From Diploscapter coronatus (lineage: Eukaryota; Nematoda; Chromadorea; Rhabditida; Rhabditidae), in the NCBI GenBank assembly GCA_964036155.1, contig OZ038423.1, positions 17,623,249-17,687,248 of the forward strand: a stretch of DNA of 64,000 nucleotides, read 5' to 3'. A model generated the notes under the pieces. The model was not told the origin of the DNA and made no database searches. It saw only the letters and a list, made by a program, of their open reading frames with translations. Shown here piece after piece: positions 47,401 through 59,660 of the stretch; the stretch's first letter is position 1, and each line of letters opens with the position of its first letter. The position numbers and the translations under genes were made by a program.

Positions 47401-50400
47401 CTTCGTCGCCATTCGGAATTTTTGAGTCTGGCTACGACGGCTCGAGATCGCTCGACATTGTCATCACTGCAAATAAGTTCGCTAAAATTAGCTCCGAAAA
47501 CTCAGATTACATTGTAAAATTGAACTTATTTAATATGTTGGTATACAAATAAACTTAGAGCAATGCGACCGACAGAAGTTCTGATCTTCACTCAAATCAT
47601 TGATTTACCTGACAGAGATACCACGAGGACTCGAACATCTCGTCATTTGAGCAGTTTAGTGCCAAGGGAAAAGAAGGAAGCAGAATGGAAAGGGGGTGGG
47701 ACTTCAGCTGCAAAGACAAGGTCAGAATTATGCGAAATGGGAACAATGCAAAACGAAAAGAAGAACGTCTGGAGTCAGAAATATGCAACGAATGAGGATG
47801 CTGGAAGGGAAAGGGGAAGGGGAATGCAAAGAGATTGCTGTTAGAAGTCAGGATTCTTTAGAATGAATGATGAATAAACATCCATGAGAGTTATGATAAT
47901 GAAGAAGGGAAATATCATGGACAAAAAGAAGAAAAAATGTTCGACTTTTGCCTGTTCAAATGGATTTTTTATGAAGCTGATTGGAATTCATCGTTTTGTA
48001 AAATATGATTTTATCGAAAATCGGAAAAAATTAAAAGGCAAATATTGCATTGGATATGATCATGAAATGAGTTTCCAATGTTTATATTACAATTAGTGCT
48101 TGGTAGCGCAGCTTACTTATCAAGATGACAGTTTTAAGGACGAAAATAGTAAGCGAGAATAGAAATTAGTAAGGATTGGAGATGTTAAAAATGAGTGAGA
48201 ATGATTATTCACTCATGCAAAGAAATGATATCATAGTCAACTGTGGATGTTGATAAGATCGGAGACTGGAATAGTAAAAATCGAGTTAGAAATAGCCGTT
48301 CTGGGGAAAGGGGAAGCAGATAAGAAAAGAGGAAATTGAAATGTCCCTATTCATAGACACAGAGTCACTAACTATATAACTTCTAAATCTGAAAGAGTCT
48401 ATTTTGAATTTTGATTTTGACAGTCAGTCAGTCAGAGTGGAGAAAGGGAATGCTGATATATTGATATTGGAGGGATTGATGGATTGTTGATAGGCAAAGA
48501 GATTGACTCTGATCGACAATCAATGCAAAATGCAAACAGTTCGGAAATCACAGCGAGTTTGCATTTCGATGAATCGACTGCTTGATTGCTCGCATGTTGC
48601 AAGCACTTCATATTTGTTTAAATGATCGAGAAAAATATTGTTCGCTCGCTTCAAAATTTTGAGTTCAATCCTTATCGCCAAAATTGAGAAGCAAAGTATG
48701 GAACTTCACAATATTTTCCGAAATTGCAATTATCGATTCATGAGGATCAGCTTTTTGCAAGAATAAATAATTAAAGAACTGATGATTCGTGCTTAGGAGT
48801 AGATGAGCGAAGCAAAACATGAAGTGAAAGTTAATGATAATTAACTTTTTAGACTAATCAAAATCAGTTGAACTGCACATGAGAAAATGAAGAAAAACGG
48901 AGAAGCAAAGCCGATTAGGGCACTTTTGCTGGCACTTGGAAGAAGCTGACAAGCAGACTGAGGAAATGTCAAATGACTGCCTGAGGAAAGATGCAACCCT
49001 GAGTGCCTATCTGAGAGCAGCCTGAGCCGTTTATCAAGATTTGCGTCAGACGATCAAATTCGATCGCTGTTTTTAGAGACGAGACATTTGTAAACAGATT
49101 CAAAGAAAAGTCGAAAGCAAACTCACAAATAGGCAATTGACAAAGTTGAAAGAAAACTAATCGATAAAATGAGCACTAATAAGAAGACGAAGAACTATGA
49201 ATATGACGATATCGATGAAAGTTAGAGTGGAAACAGGTGAACTCGCCGCCAAATAACAGGCGAAGGTTTTATTTTCGAATCGAAAATGAGATGAAAGACG
49301 AGCAGAGTTGTTGATTACGAGATGTGGGAGCAGAAAGGGGATTGTTGTACGGTTTGGCTCGGCGATTCGAAATGAAACCTGTCCCCGCTCTTTTCCCTTA
49401 TAAGTCCGATCCGCCTCGATCTCGTCCCAATCTACTGCCGCACTGATGAGCGATCTCCACCCTCACCTCATCCTCTCCATCCCCTCTATTCCTTCCCGTC
49501 GCATAATCTCCCACTAATGAGCTCACTGCAAATTCGCATTCACATTCGCTCTTCGAATATCGTGCATCCCCCGCAACTAAGCAGCCCTCGCCACTCATCA
49601 AAATACAGATAAAATTGAGATTTCGAATGGGAAAACCAGCAAATCGAAAAAAAGCCCACATGAGATTTGTGCAGTGGAAATGAAAAGAGACAGAACTTAG
49701 GGCTCATCGAATCGAAGATTACAGTACTCGAAACATCGGGGCAAAGGGAGCAAATGATGCGATGGAAGTGGGGAAGGGTATGAGAGATAACAAAGATAAT
49801 GAAGACAGCGACAAAAAAGGGATAATCTGGAGGATTGGAGTGAGGGTGGAAAGTGGTACAGAGGCCATTACTCTGAATGTGAATGGATGAACTGAAGCCA
49901 CTGCTGCAAACGTATCCAATCAACTCGACTAGTTGACTCCATGTAGTTCATAGATTCACATCAGATTGACTATATCCGGAAATGACTGCATATCTGCTTA
50001 CTACAAAAGAATGCAAAACCACACGCAATTCAATTGTTTGGAATATGAATGACCAGATTGAAATATAAAACGCGTGTTTGCGTTTGATCACGTCAGAGGG
50101 CTATAAAATTAGAAGATGCTCTCTTCTCCACACGCAGGGAAGTAGTGGAGCATTCTTGAATTCGACTGAGAAAGTGATTGTTTATATAGCAGAGCTGATT
50201 GAGATGTAAAGTGGTTCACCCCTTTAATTTATCTAATCACGACATCCTACAAGCACTGTCTGTGTGAGTTTATGCATCGCAACACGGCAGATTCCTTTGA
50301 AGAAGTCGGTTTCTCATGACTGCAGTCATGCAGACGTCAATTAGAACAATTAGAAGGAAGGAAGGAGATGAAAAGACGATGATGATATGAGACGATAAAA

Positions 50401-51890
50401 GATTAGAGAGAGACTTGAATGGTTTGAAAAGGGAGTGAGAGTGGGAAAGTGGCAGGCAGAATGTGCGAGGATGACAGAATCACCGAAAGGTGAGAAATGC
50501 AGACCGCAAAGGGGATGAGAATGTGACGGAATGAGAGTCCGACAAGCTCCTTTGTGCGACGAATTGGAATGTCGGAAGTCAGGATGCTCGTACATTTGAC
50601 ATGAGAATGGAATGAATGAATGAATTGGGTGAATGAAAGCAGGGATTTGCTGTTGAAATGGGAAACTGGGCTGTGAGAATAGGGATTTGAGCAGTCGCAC
50701 TCATTCGCGCTTTTGTTCGAAATTTCAATGCGATTTCAAAGCAGATCGAAAACGCAATCATCCCAGAATCGTATGCGTAATTTAGTATGCAGAGCAACGG
50801 AAATGGTTAGAATCGTAGAGGAGTTGACATGAAGAGATTGCGAAGCGAAACGAGAAGTGGGCGGGTCACGAAATGAGCTAAATCCCTTAGCAACCCGTAT
50901 AAAGGCTGAAGGGGGCAATTTGGTGAAAATACGCGTTTCCAAGAGAGTTGAATATGATTAGAAAAGGTAAAAATGGATGGGAGAGGGGAAATGACGATGA
51001 CGAGTCGTGACGAAAACAGCTGCAAATTTCCGAGGGAAGGGGATTTAGGTGAGACACAGCTACTGAAATGCCAGGGGAAAAGCGAGGATTTATTTCGAGG
51101 ATTATTTTGGAACACGTGAATAATCGCGTTGTATTATCACAAATACCACATCATTATAGGTAGTTGTGTTCATCAAACTTGTATCTACGATAAATGAATT
51201 GTAGGTGAAAGGCAAGGAATGTTTTGTTTGGAACAGCCGAGAGTGTGCAGAATGACGGTAAGCAGATGCTTTTAAAGACAAGGAGGCCGAGTGAAATTGA
51301 AAGCAGATTGGAAAGATTTGCCTCGAAACTCAAAATGCACTTGGACAAAAGATTCTAAAAGAATAAACAAAAATCTCCGTACTGCTGAATTGGAATTGAA
51401 ATTGCACAGGGAATGAACGAAATGTCAATTCCAATTAAGAAATCTAAAGAAGTCGCTGAATTCCTCCGCCCTCTTGATTTGCTAGTTTAAAAACGATAAA
51501 ATTCGGGAACAGAAACAGAAGAATTGATAGTGTTGGACGGGAGGATCGACTTTAGAAATTGATAAAGATGAAGGCAAAGTGAAGAGGTGAAGGAGAAGAA
51601 GAAGGAAAAAGAAATCAGAACGACCGATGACGTCACATTGGCGTAGTAGGGAAACGATCGGTCGGTACGGAAAGTTAGACAGAATGGAGGAAGAGAAGGG
51701 TGCAGAGAAGAAGTGTACCAGAAGAGAAGAAGAAAGGTTAAAGATACCTGCACCTGCACGCATTCGAAATGGATAAAAATCGAAGTGAAACGACAATATC
51801 GAACATTAGTAGACTAGTGACTACGATAAATTAATGATCTAAAGTAAGAAGTGATATAAAGATAGAATATAATGTTATGCAGTAGCGGAC
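44407..51890. other. Gene-poor, purine-rich interval, part 1
   Basis: No exon series, signal peptide or domain was found. The plus strand is rich in GA tracts (GGAAAGG, GAGAAGAAG; a CT microsatellite near 45720). Stop-poor minus-strand frames (for example 49398-49923, 50350-51115, 51482-51796) are Phe/Ser/Leu/Pro-rich translations of these tracts. The interval lies upstream of the OLRN-1-like gene and may hold its promoter or far 5' exons. Confidence 0.5.
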
Positions 51891-51894
51891 AAAA

Positions 51895-52124
51895 GTAATG
51901 AACCACCTCATAGTAAAAATACTACGAAAAAATTCGTAAAAATTTTCGGAGTGAAAATCTGATATGAAATCGTTATGTATGCGATTCCATAGCTCAAAAT
52001 AAATATTTTGAGTGCTTGGTCACCTTTTGAAATGCTCTACTAGGAAAATTAGGTACGGGTTGAAAATTTTTACGAATTTTTTCGTAGTATTTGTACTATG
52101 AGGTGGTTCATTACTTTTGTCCGC
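51895..52124. mobile_element. Palindromic Tc1/mariner-type MITE with TA duplication
   Basis: The left end GCGGACAAAAGTAATGAACC and the right end, its exact complement, are flanked by TA at 51893-51894 and 52125-52126. The arms extend for about 70 bp on each side (through CACCTCATAGTA and TACGAAAAAATTCGTAAA), leaving a short unique centre. No coding capacity. TA duplication plus long inverted ends is the Tc1/mariner signature. Confidence 0.85.
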
Positions 52125-52126
52125 TA

Positions 52127-55100
52127 TTGTATGTGTTACTACGAAATTGCGTTTCTAGATGGATGTTAGAAAGAGCTGATACCAGATATAAAGCAGGATG
52201 AGAGAAGGAAGGAAGGAAGAGATTGGGACTGAGACTGGAAGATGAAGGCTGATCAGGATATGATGCAGATATAGAAATGTTGAAAGCATGCAGATAAAAA
52301 GATTGATGGAAGATTGGAGAATTGTAAAAGAATAGAATAAAGAAAAATGCGAGGAAGGAGAAATTGAGAAGGGAAGAAAGATGTAAAGAACCAGAAAGCG
52401 ATGCAGCAGAAGCAGGGCTGGAGGCAATTCAACTGTGAACCTGAACACGCAGTTTTTGTAAAAATGATGTCAGATGTGAAATCTTTAGAGTGGTAGAGAA
52501 ACAGACAAGAAGGGATGCCTAAAAGGCTAGACACAGCTGCAGATGGGCGAGGAGAGAGGGCTACAACTAGGCAAATCAAGTCGATCAATCGAACGGAACC
52601 CTGTAGTTATCACTTATCGCCAACAATAATAGATGCTGAAATGCAGAATAAAAACGCACAAAGGGAGTGGAGAGTGATGCCGTAATGCAATAAAAAGAGA
52701 AATTGAGAAAGAAAATGATAAACAGAGTCGATTTTGAGCCGCACGTAACCTGATCTGATAGATGATATGAAAGGGAGAGGGAAAATTAATAAGCGGGTTG
52801 TGTCGAAAGAGGAGAAGAGTGATGTATGACCTGCTGGGGAACTGAGGACAGAGATAAGACAGGGAGGGTGATTATCCCGTTGATAAAGAGGGAACAAAAG
52901 TCAGCCAATTCGGGAATGATTTGTACAATTTGATGTTTACAGAATGAAGGGTGAAAAGTGAAAAGTGTAAACTGATATCCAATGCATTCATTAATGAATA
53001 AATGATACGCTCTGATTATAAAAGATTGCTAAATGACAAATTGATGCAAACGGGTAATGCATCGATGGAGATGGAGAGATTGAAGGTTGACAGGGGCAGA
53101 GGCTCTACAGAAACAGAAGAAACAGTCAGGGAACCAGTCCCTGAATTGCTCAATGGTCTGCAAATATTCCAATTCCTTTCGTACCAAACAATATTCAACT
53201 GCTATTTTCATTTCGTTTCTTTAAATTCACAAAATCAACAGCACCCTGCTCCCGAGTCTCCTCTTCTTTCGCTTGTGATAACAATAATGTCGTAGACAGA
53301 GGCATAAAAACGCAGACTTCCTCATAAACATTGCATGTTGCACCGGCAAAAGCGAATTCCACCAGAGTTTAGGCAAGTGTAAACATTTCTCATCAAATGA
53401 AAAATAAATTCGAAATTACACTGCGTCAACCCATTATTGCGGGGCTCTAATAAATAGCGAGTTCCATGGGAGCTATTTTCAACGATATTTTATCGGGTCT
53501 TTGAATTAAAGTAAGTTGGGAATTTGCTTGATCTATTTCGACATTCGGTGATGTTGCTGCTTATTATTATCGATGTATGAAAATTGTCATCAAATTACCG
53601 TTATTCACGTTTTATATGACATCATTTTCGACTTCCAAATTGATCATGATCAAGTGAAAATGCAGGAATTAAAAGATTAATGAAGAGAGCTAGTCAAGTA
53701 ACAGAGTGATTAACTCGCTTTATACTTCATACTCGAACAAAGATTAAAAATAAAGATGAATAGAAAAAGAGCAGTTAATAAAGGTGTGCACCAATTGCTA
53801 TATTCAATCATATCATAAAGATCTTCTCCATATAAATGGTATACGTAAATCTCTTGATCATGTTTATATTCAAACTCAGGTTTGTAAAAATAGGATATTA
53901 TGACTAAATGAAACTAAATCATGTATCGGCATGCTTAGGTTAAGAGTTACTACGATTCAAATTCAAAGAAAGAATTCTTAGTCTCGTACAAAAAATTTTA
54001 AGTTACCTACCTTACAAACCAGACTTTTTATGCATTACATATTTTCCATCGTTACTTTTCCATCGATTCCGAGTTTTTTAAGGGAATGATAGGTTCAATA
54101 TTAATTTTGGAGATGACAAGCAGATGATAAATACAGTGAACCTATCATGGCTACTGTGTGCTGCTCCTTTCCCGATTCAGACCTTTTCCATTTCAGGCCT
54201 TACTCACATTTCCCAGTCAGTGCACGTGCTTTTTCTGCCTGTGAGTCTCTGCACAAGGAACAAACAAAAGTGGCATCATGGGAAATTGAATCGAAGCAGG
54301 GCGAATCCGAAAAGGCAACAACGAAAACAACCACAACCACACATAATCATGAATAAAATTAGATTAGATTGGACTGGAATTGTGAAATTGGAAAATGAAC
54401 GAATAATGGAGTGATGAAAAGTGGATATTCAAAGTAAGATGGGTTGTTGTGTTGTTCTCGTTCATTCGATTTATGAAATTTATCCTATTCCTACAGACAA
54501 AAGACTAATTTATTAGTATGGTTGATCTCCCTTGTTCGCTTCTTGCATTCTTTAGTCCTCCCTCTTGCCATTTTCTTCTTTCATATTCATTTATGATAGG
54601 CATTTTGGAGAGTCATCCAAATGCATTGCGATGCAAAAATGGGCATATTTAACGACATTCGACAGACTGGCACATTTTGGATGGAACAGGGGAGGACAGG
54701 GATGCACTGTATATGACATCATTCACCAAATTATGGTAGATGAGCCGAGCCATGGATAGGGCAAATACAAAACATATGAGATCAAACAACGATATGCAGA
54801 AATGCAAGCAGGCAGGCAGGCAAGAATACGGTCAGCATTTAGAAAGGCAAACATAAATCATTTGATTGCGGCACATGATCACAGACTGACTGACATAGTC
54901 ACTGTTGATATAATGAGAGCAGAGCAAAGGGGCAGACTTGACTTTGCTAGATTATTCGCCAACATACAAGAGGATTTACTCTAGCAGGGGATTATTGAAT
55001 GGGTAGGATTTATGAGAAATTGAAAAATACGAATGCAATTTCGAATAAAGTAACGCAAAGTAAAATTTGTTTGACTACGGTAATCCTATTTCCCACTTGG

Positions 55101-58100
55101 CTGAGCATTTGGAGATTATTATGTTAGATCGAGGAAAAACATAAAATATAAAATGTAAAAATTTCAATAATGTGTTTGCACCATAAATACTTTCGAATTT
55201 TTAGAAGTTAACGTGTATTTTTGCAATAGGTTATGCATTTCGACGTCATGAAATGCTAAATCGAATGTCAAGCGAATTCCCTTCCCTTCTCGTCCTGCAC
55301 AACAAAATGTCTATTTCTGCTAGAGAATTAGAAATAAACTTGATTGAGAAAGAAGGGAACATCGCAGTTAAACTGATCAAACAACCGAGTGAAGTTGAAT
55401 GCTGGCTGAATGCATCAGATGCAGAGCTTGAGAAAAGCAAAGAACGAGCAGACAGATAATGAATAGAAAATGACGTAATGCGAAAATGGCACTAATTATT
55501 ATTATTGTTTTTGCTGGCTCGTGTCCATCAAAATATTAGTCCTCTAATACAATGAATTTGTGAGTTCAAATAATTCATGCGCACTATTTCGTCTTCTCAT
55601 TGCAAAGATACACACGCGTTTTTCAAGAATCAGACACCCTCAAACAGGAGAACATCACTAGTTGCGCGACACAGCAAAGACGAGGTTAAAACGATGAAAA
55701 TCGGAATCAGAGACGGGTTTAGATAAACGAGAACCGAGCGATGGAGCTATGAAGCTACAGAGCAAATATTTAGATTTTGATGGAATCGAAATCGAAATCG
55801 GGAAGAGAATCGAGACTGGAGAACTAGAAGGAGAGGTGAGAAGGAAATTTGGCGAAACAAAAAAGTGGACGGATAAATCAAAAAACTCATGTTGTAGAAT
55901 AGAAAGTGAAGAGGCAAAAAATGAGGTAAGTTTGATCGGAAAGTCGCAAATTCGCAATTTCGAAATTTCGTATGCAAAAGACTCGTGTCTGATAATGAAC
56001 ATTCCACAGATAAAAACGCGATCCAAACAATTAAAAGTCGAGCATTTTTCTGGATGACTTTGGAGCCATAAAATTGTCGAGCAGAGCCGCGGACATCAAC
56101 ACATTAACACTTACTGATAAAGAGAAGAGGAGCTCATAGGACTTTGTCCATTTTTATGGCTTCTAAAAGAGACATGAATTCTCGAAGTCGCGATTCAATT
56201 CTGAACAAATAAGGGTAAGAAAACACAGACTGCAGATAAGAGACGATACAGTGCTTTAAATGATGTGAGGGAAATTCTTGATGCTAGAAAACGAGTTGCA
56301 AATTATAAATAAATCGGAATTGAAATATCCTCTACAAACCACAGGCCGTTAAAGTAGTGGAAATGTGAAAATCGCTGTCGGCAAATAATGGGAAAAGATT
56401 GAGAATTGACAGGTTCAGCTGGTAACCGAGCCGGTTAGTAAGTAGGCAAATAGAGAACTAACACTTGGCACAAAAATTGTTGATTTAATTTCGATAGCTC
56501 CCATTGAATTCGGCTGTGTACAACTTCGTGTCCTGTGACCTTTCGATTCGCAAATTGCAATAATTCAATTATTTGTGCAGAAAGAAGCCTAATTTGGAAG
56601 TGATAAAACTGGTCGAGAAATGATTAAGGTTGATGAAAATGGGTAAACAAATGAAGGAGCGAGGAATCAAGGGTCGAATTAAAGTAGAGAGAAAGATATG
56701 ACGTCGGAATGACTTGATTGATTTTTATCAATTTAGTCCAATTATTTCACCTTTCTAATACTTTGATATGCTCATAACGTCGTTTACCCCCTCTTTAGTC
56801 TGTAATCCACGCAAGTGATATAAAATCGGAAGCTAAGAGAGTGCTAGAGAATCATTAAAAAAAACCATCCTCGTGAATTGTATGTGCATCCTAGTGAAGA
56901 AACCCGACAAAATCGCTTGTTTCTCGTCGTTTCTTGAATTTAAGCCAAAAATGACGAATTTTCCGTTTCAAGATACGAAGCAGAGAAAAAGACGAGAGAG
57001 GGAAGTAAACGACAAAGTGATATTGTTTATTCATAATACAGAATTGATTTTCGATTAAAAACCTATGAACTGAATTATCCTGATTTCAACTAATATAAAA
57101 CCCTAGATTTTTGTCGGTCGCATTGCTTTGACACACGATGTTTATACATTTAATTCGTTCATGTGGCTGACTGACCTGAAGAGAGCTCCACAGAGAGACT
57201 GGCTGAAAGAAGTGAATGATGATGCAACATGCATTCACTTGAATATAGGGTGGAAAGGGATATAATCGATAGACTGGAATGGATGACTGGCAATCGACTT
57301 TCGACTTCGATTTCTCGACTTTGTGACGCTTTGCAGCCTGCAAATAACTACGTCATCATCAAATCTGAATTAGCCGTAGACAGAAAGAGGGATTAGCACG
57401 TTAGAATTCGCTCCGAGATAAATAAATGCATATTACTCGTGAAATCACATTCTGCATTAAATAAATGTCACTTTAGTTCTAATACAGTTGAGTAAGGAAC
57501 TATCACATAAAATTGCTTCTGCATGGAAAATTAGATTGACCTTCCAAAGCACAGGACCAGACTCACTACTGACATAAACACGAGAACGCAATAAGCATAA
57601 GCAATAAATAGATATTGGAAAAATAGAAATTACGTCATTATTAGTTGTAGCTAAATGTTGAAATATTATGCTGCGATATTTGGAAAGTGAGCGGGCAGAA
57701 AGCAAAGTTAGCGTGTTATTTGTTGAATGATATTGAAAATGAGGAGGAGAACGACAGCAGAAGTGCAAATAAGTCTTCTCGTTCTTCGAAGTGATGCATG
57801 TTTATGGTCTGTGCTGAGGGGATATGGACATGTCGAAAGGATCAGCGGATTGATGTCAACAAATCTGGTGGAAATCTTGCTAGCTGCTCGCAAAGCGTCA
57901 GGCAAATCCGCTGTTATCCCTCCAACACATCACTTCGACTGATGCATCGAAATGAAAAAATAAAGCATGTTACATATGAAAGAGATTAGAAGAAGGAAAG
58001 GGAGGAGCGGGGCGGTGGAAGGGACTGGAGATGAAGTTGAAATGCTGCCTCAATTAGTGACGTCGCATCACATATCGCTCAAATGCATTCTGCATTCAGC

Positions 58101-59280
58101 CGGGCAGCAGATATGTCATTAGAAACAGAACACCATTTAGAAATAGACATTTAAATATGATGCTAGAGGCAGGGAAGGGAAAGAACACAATTCTATTGAA
58201 TTGCAAATGAATTGACAAATTAATTAGCACAACACAAACTAACGTACAATAAGCAAAATAAGCTCAGTAAAGTCATCAGATCAGATAAATCTAATCCACG
58301 TAAACTCCTCGCCTTAACGAAACATGAGGTATTGAAAAATCACTTCACAAAGTATGGAGATAAATAGCTTCATTTGTACTTGTAGAGATTAAGTCTGTTA
58401 GAAATTCTCGGAAAAGAATATAATGCGATAATATTTTGCAATACCAAAGAGTTCCTGATAACGTTTTGCACTAAAAGCTGAATCTTTTTATGTCATTCGA
58501 GATTTGGAAAAATAAAATACGAAATTAGTGGCTAATAAATAAACTTGATAAAACTACAAACAAGCTAATGAAATTTACACACGATAGTGGCGAGGGAAAA
58601 CGCGTGTGAGGTCAGCAGCAAAACAGACGTAAAATCGGCTCGCAGAAAGCTGAAAACGGAGAAAAACGAAGAAGGAGAAAGTGCAGATAGAAGATGTGGC
58701 GAAATAGAGAGAATTGGAAAGAGAGAATAAGATGAAAGAAAACGGAAAGGGGGCTGCCTGCATGTATTGGCAATTGAAGCAGTGAGGCAAAGAAATGACG
58801 TGATGAGGAGAGCTGGAAGAGAAGGGAAAGGAGCAGGAAGGGGGAATAAAGGGAAATACTACTTGGGGCAGACACAGACAGAGACAGAGGCTGACACTCA
58901 CAATGCAACGTTCCACGAATAATCGACACATTGAAACGGGGAGAGAAGAATGGAAAAGCTGACGAAAGCCGCCTTCCTCTGCCATTGCCGAGCCACAGCC
59001 ATGTGAATATGAAACACAATTATATTTTATTAGGTCGCTCTACATTTAGCATTTCAGATGCAAACTTCATTGTCCTTCGAAATTATTCAGAAATGTCATC
59101 GAGTCATCGAATAATTCGAAATTCGGAATATTGAGTAACGAGCATGTTAATTGAAAACTCTTTCATTACAGGATGAAAAAGTTGCAAGGGAAATATTTTT
59201 ATGTATATTAATTCATTCATATGACTCGTCAAGAGGAAGGTGCAGCAATTAGGGAAGTATCATCCTAGAAAATATTCTGC
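52127..59280. other. Gene-poor, purine-rich interval, part 2
   Basis: Continues the composition of part 1: GA-rich blocks (52180-52400, 55780-55930, 58610-58860) separated by AT-rich DNA. Open frames are short or low-complexity, and no splice-joined coding series was recognised on either strand. Confidence 0.5.
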
Positions 59281-59292
59281 AAAAAGTAAGTA

Positions 59293-59583
59293 ATGCAGTT
59301 GTTTTTCTACGTTTCACTACTCGTGCTTCTGGATACGATGTTTTCGCAGACCTTGAGAATGAGCGGAGAACATCCCAAAGACTTGCTATTTCTGCCAGCC
59401 GACAGTCCCCATTCAGCAGCCCCATTCTCGATCTGCTTCTCCGTCCTCTCATTTCAATCTCCACAAATTGACCCATTTCACTACTTCGATTCGACATTTC
59501 CACTTCAGCTTGTCCATCGCAAAAGACAAAGACAGCAGAAGGAGGGAGAAACAGCCACACAACAAATAGCCACAGTTCAATAA
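59293..59583 (+). CDS. Candidate small secreted protein, unrecognised
   Basis: A single open frame of 96 codons starts with a signal-peptide-like MQLFFYVSLLVLLDTMFSQ. The remainder is Ser/Pro/Phe-rich, then Gln/Lys-rich, without a cysteine framework or known domain. It ends 77 nt before the DB-module gene in the same direction. It may be a real short gene or chance. Confidence 0.3.
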   Translation: MQLFFYVSLLVLLDTMFSQTLRMSGEHPKDLLFLPADSPHSAAPFSICFSVLSFQSPQIDPFHYFDSTFPLQLVHRKRQRQQKEGETATQQIATVQ

Positions 59584-59660
59584 TCGACTGCTGCTAAGTA
59601 GATTCGAAGCTCGACAACGTCATTCTTCTATATTTAACCTATCCTTGCTTCATTCACAAA

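Noticed and set aside
58575..59019. Two overlapping ~135-codon minus-strand frames
   Set aside because: Phe/Ser/Leu-rich translations of a GA-rich tract, open in two frames simultaneously; low complexity.
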